The notes under the pieces were generated by a model. That model saw only the letters and a program-made list of their open reading frames with translations. It searched no databases and was not told where the DNA came from. Shown piece after piece: positions 46,207 through 54,257 of a DNA stretch of 64,000 bases; within the stretch, counting starts at the first letter, position 1; each line of letters starts with the position of its first letter. A program made the translations under genes and the position numbers. Origin of the DNA: Candidatus Flavonifractor merdavium (GTDB taxonomy: Bacteria > Bacillota > Clostridia > Oscillospirales > Oscillospiraceae); contig DWXF01000044.1 of NCBI GenBank assembly GCA_019119335.1, forward strand, positions 1 through 64,000, written 5' to 3'.

Positions 46207-46591
46207 CCTCCATCCCCTCCTCTCTGCGCTCCTGAAAGAGCTGGAAGGCAGTGCGGATGACACGGGAGAGCCTGGCGATTTTCACGGCCTGGTCCACCTT
46301 GGCCCGGCGCTCCGGGCGGAGGAAGGGCTTGAGGGCCTCCAGCAGAGCGGTTTTCCGGTCGTCGCTGCCGGTGTACTCCGACAATAGGCGCATTCCCACC
46401 TGGAGCAGCCGGGGGTCCAGCTGCCCCAGGGCGGACAGGGGATCGCCGGCCGGCTCCTCCGGGAGCGGGGTCTCCGGGTCGGCGGGCGGGCTTTCCTCCT
46501 GTCCGGAAAGGGCCTTCGCCGCTGACAAGATCTGCCCCATGGCCTGGGGATCGTTCAGAATGGCATTCAGCTTCTCCTCAAATTCTGCCAT
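46199..46591 (-). CDS. small hypothetical protein (130 aa)
   Basis: MAEFEEKLNAILNDPQAMGQILSAAKALSG...; tightly packed with neighbours. Confidence 0.7.
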   Translation of the reverse strand: MAEFEEKLNAILNDPQAMGQILSAAKALSGQEESPPADPETPLPEEPAGDPLSALGQLDPRLLQVGMRLLSEYTGSDDRKTALLEALKPFLRPERRAKVDQAVKIARLSRVIRTAFQLFQERREEGMEDV

Positions 46592-46630
46592 ACCGATGTT
46601 CCCCTCCTCTGTGCGGCAGGACTGCCCGCG

Positions 46631-46915
46631 CTATTTTTTCTCCCCGGTCTGCTGGTTGAGCTGCTGGAGCAGCCGGGCGCCCTCCTGGCTCCCCATGACT
46701 TGCTTGGCCAGGCTGGACAGGGCCTGCCGGTCCCCGTGGACCGCGGACTGGGCGGTGTGCTGGAGTTGGTCCCCGAATTTCTGGCTGAGGGTCTCCATCA
46801 GCCGCTTGGTGTCGGGGGATTGGAGCACCCGCTGCAGCAGGGCCTGGTCCTTCAGCAGAGCGGCCGCCTTGGGGTCTTTCATCAGTTCGTCCAGATTGGA
46901 CTGGGGGATGTTCAT
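46631..46915 (-). CDS. small hypothetical protein (94 aa)
   Basis: MNIPQSNLDELMKDPKAAALLKDQALLQRVLQSPDTKRLMETLSQKFGDQL; related in style to the N-terminus of the neighbouring protein. Confidence 0.65.
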   Translation of the reverse strand: MNIPQSNLDELMKDPKAAALLKDQALLQRVLQSPDTKRLMETLSQKFGDQLQHTAQSAVHGDRQALSSLAKQVMGSQEGARLLQQLNQQTGEKK

Positions 46916-46988
46916 ACCATCAGCTCCATCTTCCTTATTTATAGTGGGTCTCGTGCCATTATATGAGCAAACCCTGAGAGGTGATCGC

Positions 46989-47456
46989 ATGAAACTGCTG
47001 ATTTTTTCCGACTCCCACGGTAATGTGGCCAATATGGAGGATGTGGTGCGCATGGAGCGCCCGGACCGGATCCTCCATCTGGGCGACCTGGTCCGTGACG
47101 CCCAGGCCCTTCAGGAGAAGTTCCCCGACATCCCGGTGACCCTGGTGCCGGGCAACTGCGACGGACGGCGGCCCGACCTGCCGGAGGAGCGGATCTTTAC
47201 GCTGGAGGACTGCAAGCTGCTGATGACCCACGGCCATATTTACCACGTGAAAATGGGCGCGGCCGCCGCCATCCGGGCAGCCCGCCAGTCGGGGGCGGGC
47301 CTGCTGTTCTTCGGCCACACCCATGAGGCTGTCTGTGAGTTCCAGCAGGGGCTTTGGGTGGTCAATCCGGGCAGCATCGGCAGCCTGGCCAACCCCACCT
47401 ACGCCGTGGCCATTCTGCAGGAGGACGGCGCGGTGTGCTATCTGAGTACCATGTAA
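46989..47456 (+). CDS. YfcE/MJ0936-type metallophosphoesterase
   Basis: MKLLIFSDSHGN, ILHLGDLVRDA, VPGNCDGR, MTHGHIY, FFGHTHEAV. Confidence 0.9.
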   Translation: MKLLIFSDSHGNVANMEDVVRMERPDRILHLGDLVRDAQALQEKFPDIPVTLVPGNCDGRRPDLPEERIFTLEDCKLLMTHGHIYHVKMGAAAAIRAARQSGAGLLFFGHTHEAVCEFQQGLWVVNPGSIGSLANPTYAVAILQEDGAVCYLSTM

Positions 47457-47474
47457 GTCAGGAGGGAAAGAACC

Positions 47475-48251
47475 ATGCTGCTTGCCATTGATGTGGGCAA
47501 TACCAATATGGTATTTGGCATTTACGAGGGGGAGGAGCTGAAGGGCAGTTTCCGGCTGCAGACCGACGCCAACCGCACTTCCGACGAGATGGGACTGCTG
47601 ATGTGCCAGTATTTCCAGCGGTTTGGGGTGTCTCTGGACCAGCTGGAGGACGTGGTGATCGGTTCGGTGGTGCCCCAGATCATGCACACCCTGTCCAACG
47701 CGGTGAAAAAGTATCTGGGCAAGGAGCCCCTGGTCATCGACGAGGACCTGGACCCCAGGCTGCCCTATATCCCCTGTGACAGCGACGAGCGGCTGGGCCC
47801 CGACCGGGCGGTGGCCGATATCGCCGCCATGGAGAAGTACGGCACGCCCCTCATCGTGCTGGACTTCGGCACCGCCACTACCCTGGACGCGGTGAGCGCT
47901 GACGGGGTGTACCTGGGAGGCTGCATCACAGCCGGGGTGCGGGTGTCCATTGACGGCCTGTTTCAGAAAACCGCCCTGCTGCCCCGGGTGGAGCTGGTGA
48001 AGCCGGATACGGTGCTGAGCACCACCGCCGTGGGGCAGATCCAGGCCGGCGCGGTGATGGGCTATATCGGCGCCATGGAATACCTGATCCGCCAGGCCAA
48101 GGCCGAGATGGGCGGGGGGGATATCAAGGTGATCGCCACCGGCGGCCTGGCCCGGATGGTGGCCGACAACACCCCTCTCATCGACGTGGTGGACCCCCAG
48201 CTGGTGCTGGACGGCCTGCGCATCGTCTATCAGCGGGAGCGGGGCAAGTAA
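47475..48251 (+). CDS. coaX: type III pantothenate kinase
   Basis: MLLAIDVGNTNMVFGIYEGEEL, GPDRAVADIAAMEKYGTPLIVLDFGTATTLDAVSADGVYLGGCITAG. Confidence 0.96.
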   Translation: MLLAIDVGNTNMVFGIYEGEELKGSFRLQTDANRTSDEMGLLMCQYFQRFGVSLDQLEDVVIGSVVPQIMHTLSNAVKKYLGKEPLVIDEDLDPRLPYIPCDSDERLGPDRAVADIAAMEKYGTPLIVLDFGTATTLDAVSADGVYLGGCITAGVRVSIDGLFQKTALLPRVELVKPDTVLSTTAVGQIQAGAVMGYIGAMEYLIRQAKAEMGGGDIKVIATGGLARMVADNTPLIDVVDPQLVLDGLRIVYQRERGK

Positions 48252-48254
48252 AGC

Positions 48255-48290
48255 AAAAAGCGTGCGGACGCAGGTCCGCACGCTTTTTTA
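48255..48290. terminator. rho-independent terminator (convergent coaX/znuB-like)
   Basis: AAAAAGCGTGCGGAC-gcag-GTCCGCACGCTTTTTT. Confidence 0.85.
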
Positions 48291-48291
48291 C

Positions 48292-49140
48292 TTACAGTCT
48301 GGACTGCCGGAACAGGAAGGTAACGGCAAACCACAGGGCCAGGTACAGGGTGATGGAGGCCCCGGCAGAGGAACTGATGTGGTAGGAGGTCATCAGTCCC
48401 GCGATACCCGCCACGATGGCGGCCAGAATGGAAATCAGATGGAACTGCCGCATATTCTGGGCCAGATTGCGCCCGGCGGCGGCGGGGAGGACCAGCAGGG
48501 AATTGATCACCAGCAGGCCCACCCAAGTCATGGACACAGTGACCACCACGGCGATGGCCATGGAGAACACCGCCTCCTGCCAGAACACCTGCACTCCCCG
48601 GCTGTCGGCCAGGGCGGGGTGGATGGAGGAGAGCATCAGGCCGTTGAAGGAGGCCAGCCACAGCAATACCACCACCAGCAGGATCACCGCCAGCAGGCCG
48701 ATCTTGGCGGGCTCCACGCTGAGGATGTCGCCGATGAGCAGACTGTTGAACTTGGTGAAGCTGCCTCCGTCCAGGGTGGCGATAAAGATGCCCAGGGCCA
48801 CGGCGGTGGAGGAAAACACCCCAATCACCGTATCGCTGGCCATGTGGGATTTCCGGCGCACATAGGTGAACAGCAGGGCGAAGGCCGCCGCCAGCAGTAC
48901 CGCCATCCACATGGGGTCGGCAAAACCGCACAGGGTGCCGATGGCGATGCCGGTAAAGGCGGAGTGACCCAGCGCGTCGGAGAAGAAGCTCATTCGGTTG
49001 GTGACCACCATGGTGCTCAGCAGGCCGAACAGGGGGGAGATCACCAGCACCGCCAGCAGGGCGTTTTTCATAAAGTACATGGAGCCGGGCTCCGCCCACT
49101 CAAAGGGCAGCAGCTCCACCAGGGAATACCACCATTCCAT
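48292..49140 (-). CDS. metal ABC transporter permease (ZnuB-like)
   Basis: ABC-3 family sequence: NRMSFFSDALGHSAFTGIAIG, VGLLVINSLLVLPAAAGRNLAQN. Confidence 0.92.
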   Translation of the reverse strand: MEWWYSLVELLPFEWAEPGSMYFMKNALLAVLVISPLFGLLSTMVVTNRMSFFSDALGHSAFTGIAIGTLCGFADPMWMAVLLAAAFALLFTYVRRKSHMASDTVIGVFSSTAVALGIFIATLDGGSFTKFNSLLIGDILSVEPAKIGLLAVILLVVVLLWLASFNGLMLSSIHPALADSRGVQVFWQEAVFSMAIAVVVTVSMTWVGLLVINSLLVLPAAAGRNLAQNMRQFHLISILAAIVAGIAGLMTSYHISSSAGASITLYLALWFAVTFLFRQSRL

Positions 49141-49910
49141 TACCCGCGCCCTCCTTTCCCCAGGTCCAGATGGAAAACCGCCTGGAATTCCGGCGAGGAG
49201 AGCACCTCGGCAGGGGTGCCTACCTTCAGAATTTCGCTTTTCAGCAATAACACCTTGTCGGCGTACTGGTCCAGGGTGGCGAAGTCGTGGGTGGAGAGGA
49301 GGATAGACAGGTCGTATCTGGTACGAATCTCGTCCAGCATGTCCAGCAGCTGCTTTTCCCCGTCGATGTCCACACCGGACAGGGGCTCGTCCAGCACCAG
49401 AATGTGGGGCAGGGGCTCCAGGGCCAGAGCCAGCAGCACCCGCTGCAGCTCGCCGCCGGACAGGGCTCCCATCCGCTTGTCGATGAGGGAGTCCCCGTGG
49501 ACCCGGGCCAGGCAGCATCTCACCCGCTCCCGCAGCTTTTTGGGGGCGGGGAGGAACACCGGCCATTTGGAGATGGCGGCGGAGAAGAAGTCGAACACGC
49601 TCACCGGGTCTCCCCGGTCAAAGCTGGGAGACTGGGGCACGTAGCCAATAAGGGGGCGGGTCCTGTCGCCCCCTGCCCGCTGGAACTCGATGTCGCCGGT
49701 GTGGGGAATCTGGCCCAGAATGGTGCGGAACAGGGAGCTTTTTCCCGCCCCGTTGGGGCCGATCAGGGCCACGATCTCCCCGCAGTGGAGGTGGAAGGAG
49801 ACGTTGTGGAGCACCTCCTCGCTGCCGAAGTTCACCCCCAGGTCGGTCACCTTCAGGCAGCAGGACCCGGCGCAGCCCGGGCCGGAATCGCCGTGTTTGT
49901 GTACGCTCAT
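49140..49910 (-). CDS. metal ABC transporter ATP-binding protein (ZnuC-like)
   Basis: ALIGPNGAGKSSLFRTILGQ, LSGGELQRVLLALALEPLPHILVLDEPLSGVD. Confidence 0.93.
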   Translation of the reverse strand: MSVHKHGDSGPGCAGSCCLKVTDLGVNFGSEEVLHNVSFHLHCGEIVALIGPNGAGKSSLFRTILGQIPHTGDIEFQRAGGDRTRPLIGYVPQSPSFDRGDPVSVFDFFSAAISKWPVFLPAPKKLRERVRCCLARVHGDSLIDKRMGALSGGELQRVLLALALEPLPHILVLDEPLSGVDIDGEKQLLDMLDEIRTRYDLSILLSTHDFATLDQYADKVLLLKSEILKVGTPAEVLSSPEFQAVFHLDLGKGGRG

Positions 49911-50800
49911 CCCAAGGCCTCCGCTATGGTATCCATATTTTTCTCCATGGCGTCGACATAGGGCTGGATGCCAGTGCCGTCGCCGCTCATGATCATGTCC
50001 AGCTGGTAGACCGCGCAGCCCGTTTCCCGGGCAATGGCCTGGGCGGTGGCGTCGGAGCCGTTGACCTCGGTAAAGATGGCGGGGATGTCATATTCCGCAA
50101 TCAGAGCCACGATCTCCTTGATTTCGGCGGCGGAGGCCTCAGCGCCTTCCTCTTCCTCAATGGTCTTCAGCAGATTGAGGCCGGTGGCCTGGGCGAAATA
50201 CTGGAAGCCGTCGTGGAAGGTGATGAGAGGCTGATCGGCCAGAGCGGCCAGTTTGTCGGGATCGTACCCCATAGCATCGTTGGCATTGCCGAAGTTGTGG
50301 TAATAATCCTCGTCATGCTCCGGATCCAACTCGCTCAGCCCATTTCCGATGTTCTCCAGCATGCGCGCAGCGTTCTCATAGCTCATCCAGATGTGGGGGT
50401 CATATTCGGTGTCGTGGTCGTGGCCCTCGTGGCCCATGGCGGGCAGCAGCTCAATGCCCTCCGAGCAGTCGATCACCGGCGCGTCGGAGGCGGCCAGGGC
50501 GTCAGCCATAAAGTCCTCCAGTCCCGCCCCGTTCATCACGATCACGTCGGCCCCTTCAATGGCCTTCATGTCGCTGACGGTGAGGGTATAGTCATGGAGG
50601 CAGGAGGTCTGCTGGTTCACCAGCAGGCTGACCTCCACACTGTCCACCCCCTCGGTTACCGCCGTGGTGAACAAGTAAACCGGATAGGTGGTGGCCAGCA
50701 CGTGGAGCTTGCCGTCGTCCTCCGGCTGAGAGGCGGTGGGCGACGAGCAGGCGGAGAGCAGGAGGCCCAGGGTGCAGGCCGCCGCGAGCAATTTTTTCAT
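49907..50800 (-). CDS. metal ABC transporter substrate-binding lipoprotein (ZnuA-like)
   Basis: Lipobox LGLLLSACSS; VLATTYPVYLFTTAVTEG; His-rich loop GHEGHDHDTEYDPHIWMS; TEVNGSDATAQAIARETG. Confidence 0.92.
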   Translation of the reverse strand: MKKLLAAACTLGLLLSACSSPTASQPEDDGKLHVLATTYPVYLFTTAVTEGVDSVEVSLLVNQQTSCLHDYTLTVSDMKAIEGADVIVMNGAGLEDFMADALAASDAPVIDCSEGIELLPAMGHEGHDHDTEYDPHIWMSYENAARMLENIGNGLSELDPEHDEDYYHNFGNANDAMGYDPDKLAALADQPLITFHDGFQYFAQATGLNLLKTIEEEEGAEASAAEIKEIVALIAEYDIPAIFTEVNGSDATAQAIARETGCAVYQLDMIMSGDGTGIQPYVDAMEKNMDTIAEALG

Positions 50801-50828
50801 AGAGATCCCCTTGTCTAACAATAAAATA

Positions 50829-50892
50829 ACGATATGCCGGGTAATTCCTACCCGGCATATCGTATTATACCGCAATTTTTCCATTCTGTAAA
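50829..50892 (-). promoter_or_regulatory. znuA-like promoter with a perfect 15-bp inverted repeat at the start site
   Basis: Minus strand TTTACA (50887-50892), 17-bp spacer, TATAAT (50864-50869), immediately followed by ACGATATGCCGGGTA-ggaat-TACCCGGCATATCGT (50829-50863). Confidence 0.8.
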
Positions 50893-50900
50893 ACAATTCT

Positions 50901-51749
50901 TTACCATCGGCCCAAAAGGAACTGGGCAATGAAGTGGAGGGGCAGGAAACCGGCGGCGTAACTGGCCGCATTGGCGCATACGGCGTACCCCACCCGTCTG
51001 CCGGGTTTCTGTTCCCGCAGCAGCAGGCCGTAGGCCACGGCCTCTGCCAGCCAGATCAGCAGCTCCACCGGGAGCAGCATCAGGTAGTAGAGATAGTGGG
51101 CGCCTACCGCCAGGATGGCTGAGCCCAACAGAATATGGAGAGCTAACTGGGTGACCAGGTTGACGATGAAAAACACTGCCACGCTCCGCCTGCTGCGGAA
51201 CCCGAACAGCCACAGCAGGACTCCTTCCACAACCAGCGTGGGGAGAAAGGTGGAGAGGAACTGGGTAAGATAGTAGCCCGCCGTGGAGGTGGAGCGGGTG
51301 ATGGTGTTTGTCTCATAGTCGTACACCAGCTCTGTGTGGAACACGGTCCGGGTAAAGGGCTCCGCCGTGGCCTGGGCTCCGCCGGCGGAGGACACGGCGA
51401 TGCGGAAGGTCTCCGGCAGGCCAAAGTAGGTGAAGTGGTGAGCGCCATCCTCGCCTGGCGCCAGATCGCCGAACAGGGGTGGATTGGTGCCGTGGACCAG
51501 GGCGGGATACCAGCCCTCATCCTCCCAGCCCTCCAGACCATCCAGCAGGGTGGGATCGTAGTCCTCCCGGTGGATGTTGGGAGACCCGTCCCCGTCCTGA
51601 TGGAGCAGGTCCAGGTAGTACACCCCCTCCGGGGCGTTGACCACCGTGATGGTGAGGGATTGCTTGGGCCCCGTGTCAGCGGAGGCGGTACCCCCGAACA
51701 GGGCCAGACAGAGCAGGAGACAGGCGGCAAGGGAAAGCACGCGTTTCAT
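50901..51749 (-). CDS. membrane protein of unknown function with secreted N-terminal domain
   Basis: Signal peptide MKRVLSLAACLLLCLALFGGTASA, soluble region, then several TM helices. Confidence 0.75.
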   Translation of the reverse strand: MKRVLSLAACLLLCLALFGGTASADTGPKQSLTITVVNAPEGVYYLDLLHQDGDGSPNIHREDYDPTLLDGLEGWEDEGWYPALVHGTNPPLFGDLAPGEDGAHHFTYFGLPETFRIAVSSAGGAQATAEPFTRTVFHTELVYDYETNTITRSTSTAGYYLTQFLSTFLPTLVVEGVLLWLFGFRSRRSVAVFFIVNLVTQLALHILLGSAILAVGAHYLYYLMLLPVELLIWLAEAVAYGLLLREQKPGRRVGYAVCANAASYAAGFLPLHFIAQFLLGRW

Positions 51750-51822
51750 GTCGGGTCCTCCTTCCTGTGTGTTCTGACCAATACACACCTGAGAGGGGAC
51801 AATGATTGCGCGGAGGCAATCT

Positions 51823-54069
51823 TTATTTTGCGTAGTAGTTGATGAGGCAGCCGGCCAGCACGATGTCCCGCTCTTCCCGGGTCATGCCGGGCAGCTTCAG
51901 GGTGACGGACTTCTCGTCCCCGTTCTGGAGCAGGGTGGCGGAAATCTCCTCCGCGCCGCTGTCCACGGCGGCGCGGATGCCGGGGATGTACAGCCTGTCG
52001 CCGGGCTGAATGTTCCAGTCCTTGACTCCCTCGGCGATAAAGGGCAGCATGCCCCAGTTCACCACGTTGGAGCGGTAGCGCTTGGTGGCGTACTCGGCGG
52101 CCAGGTTGGCCACGCCCCCCAGCACCCGCTGGCAGGAGGCGGCCTGCTCCCGGGCGGAGCCGTCGCCGGGCTTGAGGGCCATCACCAGGGAGCCCAGGCC
52201 GGTGTCCCTGCCGTCGTGGCCCATGAGAGCCGCCTTGACTTCGGGGGCCTCGGGGTCGGCGCGGCGCAGCTTCTCCACCGCCAGCACCTCCTTGGCCCGG
52301 GGGACATACTGGGGGTCCTTCCGGCTCAGGGCGAACTCGGACAGCTTGATGGGGTTGGAGCGGTAGGAGGAGGTCTCGCCGGAGGGGATCAGCTCGTCGG
52401 TGGTGGTGACGGGATCGTAAATGGCGGAGCACACGGTGAGCAGCAGGTTGTCCGGCAGGGCTACCTGCTCCGGCCAGTCGGCGATGTTGGGCCCGAACAC
52501 CAGCTCCTGGCTGGGGTCGGCCTTGCCCACGCCGAAGTACACCCGGGCCTTGTAGGGGGTGTCGTCATAGGAGAAGGGCTCCACCGCGGGGTCCACGGGG
52601 GGAGCGGGCAGCTCGTCGGCCCCGGTGAGCACGCCGCCGTTCACGGCGGTGGCGGCGATGGAGCGGGCGTCCATCAGAGCTACGTAGGACACCTGGCCGT
52701 CGGAGGGCTTGGAGCCCTCCCGGTTGGGGAAGTTGCGGGTGGAGTGGCGGATGGAGAAGCCGCCGTTGGCGGGCACGTCGCCCGCGCCGAAGCAGGGGCC
52801 GCAGAAGCAGGAGCGGATGGAGGCGCCGGCGGCCATCAGGGAGGCGATGTACCCCTTCCGGGTCAGCTCCAGGTTGACGGGCTGGCTGGTGGGGTAGACG
52901 GAGAGCCAGAACTCGTCGGCGCCGATGGCGTGGCCGTCCAGAATCTGGGCCGTCCGGACGATGTTCTGATAAGTACCGCCGGAGCAGCCGGCAATGACGC
53001 CCTGGTCCACGTGGAACTGGCCGTTTACGATCTTGTCCAGCAGGGAGGCGGGCTTGTTCTTCAGCTTGAGCTGATGCACCGTGTCCTCGTCCACCTGATG
53101 GAGCAGGTCTTTCATGTTTTCCTTGAACTCCCGGATGGTGTAGGCGTTGGAGGGGTGGAAGGGCAGGGCGATCATGGGCCGGATCTTGTCTAGCTCCACC
53201 TCGATCACCCCGTCGTAGTAAGCGCCGTCGGCGGGAGCCTGGGGCTTGAACTCGCTCCCCCGGCCCAGCGCCGCCAGATGATCTTTCAGGGTGTCGTCGG
53301 CGGGCCACACGGAGGACAGGCAGGTGGTCTCGGTGGTCATCACGTCGATGCCGGAGCGGTAGTCCATGGACAGGTTGGCCACGCCGGGACCGAAGAACTC
53401 CATGACGGCGTTTTTCACCACGCCGTCCTTGAAGGTGGAGCGGATGAGCTCCAGGGCCACGTCCTGGGGCCCCACTCCGGGGATGGGAGCGCCGGTGAGG
53501 TAAATGGCGATCACCTTGGGGTAGGCGACATTATAGGTCTTGCACAGCAGCTGCCGGGCCAGCTCAGGGCCGCCCTCGCCGATAGCCATGGTGCCGTAGG
53601 CGCCGTAGCGGGTGTGGGAGTCGGAGCCCAGGATCATCTTGCCGGGGGCGGCGTACCGCTCCCGCATATAGGAGTGGATCACGCTCTGATGGGCGGGCAC
53701 GAACTCGCCGCCGTACTTCTTGGCGGCGGACAGGCCGAACACGTGGTCGTCCTCGTTGATGGTGCCGCCCACGGCGCACAGGGAGTTGTGGCAGTTGGTA
53801 AGCACATAGGGCACGGGGAACTCCTTCATGCCGGAGGCCCGGGCAGTCTGGATGATGCCCACATAAGTAATGTCATGGGAAGCCATGGCGTCAAATTTGA
53901 TGGCCAGGCTGTCCATGGAGTCGCCGGTGTTGTGGGCTTTCAGGATGGCGTAGGCCATGGTACCTTTTTTGGCCTCCTCCGGGGCGGGCAGGCCGGCGGC
54001 GGGGCCGTCCTGAGCGGGCAGGAAGGCGCCGTTTTTATAGTACGCGCCCTGTGGAGTAATCTTCAGCAT
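51823..54069 (-). CDS. aconitate hydratase (aconitase family, 748 aa)
   Basis: VPYVLTNCHNSLCAVGG, LGSDSHTRYGAYGTMAIGEGG, ACGSSREQ-type region GDGSAREQAAS, IAGCSGGTYQNI, CFCGPCFGAGDVPANGGFSIRHSTRNFPNREGSKP. Confidence 0.93.
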   Translation of the reverse strand: MLKITPQGAYYKNGAFLPAQDGPAAGLPAPEEAKKGTMAYAILKAHNTGDSMDSLAIKFDAMASHDITYVGIIQTARASGMKEFPVPYVLTNCHNSLCAVGGTINEDDHVFGLSAAKKYGGEFVPAHQSVIHSYMRERYAAPGKMILGSDSHTRYGAYGTMAIGEGGPELARQLLCKTYNVAYPKVIAIYLTGAPIPGVGPQDVALELIRSTFKDGVVKNAVMEFFGPGVANLSMDYRSGIDVMTTETTCLSSVWPADDTLKDHLAALGRGSEFKPQAPADGAYYDGVIEVELDKIRPMIALPFHPSNAYTIREFKENMKDLLHQVDEDTVHQLKLKNKPASLLDKIVNGQFHVDQGVIAGCSGGTYQNIVRTAQILDGHAIGADEFWLSVYPTSQPVNLELTRKGYIASLMAAGASIRSCFCGPCFGAGDVPANGGFSIRHSTRNFPNREGSKPSDGQVSYVALMDARSIAATAVNGGVLTGADELPAPPVDPAVEPFSYDDTPYKARVYFGVGKADPSQELVFGPNIADWPEQVALPDNLLLTVCSAIYDPVTTTDELIPSGETSSYRSNPIKLSEFALSRKDPQYVPRAKEVLAVEKLRRADPEAPEVKAALMGHDGRDTGLGSLVMALKPGDGSAREQAASCQRVLGGVANLAAEYATKRYRSNVVNWGMLPFIAEGVKDWNIQPGDRLYIPGIRAAVDSGAEEISATLLQNGDEKSVTLKLPGMTREERDIVLAGCLINYYAK

Positions 54070-54103
54070 GGGTATCCCCTCCGTTGTGATTCAAATTATA
54101 TCT

Positions 54104-54154
54104 ATCATACCAACAATTTGCGAGAAGTGCAAGCTGTTTTGCGCGGACTTGCAA
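54104..54154 (-). promoter_or_regulatory. aconitase promoter with two TTGC-N7/8-GCAA dyads
   Basis: Minus strand TTGCAC, 17-bp spacer, TATGAT (54104-54109). Dyads at 54118-54132 (overlapping the -35) and 54139-54154. Confidence 0.65.
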
Positions 54155-54199
54155 ATCAGGAGAACCAAAAATTTATGTCAACTTTTTTGTCCTAGCGCC

Positions 54200-54228
54200 T
54201 TGACGGGGTATAGGGAATACGGTAGAAT
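54200..54228 (+). promoter_or_regulatory. promoter of the amidase gene
   Basis: TTGACG, 17-bp spacer, TAGAAT, about 30 bp before the ATG. Confidence 0.75.
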
Positions 54229-54257
54229 AAAAACATATTTTGCCGAGGAGTTCTGTT

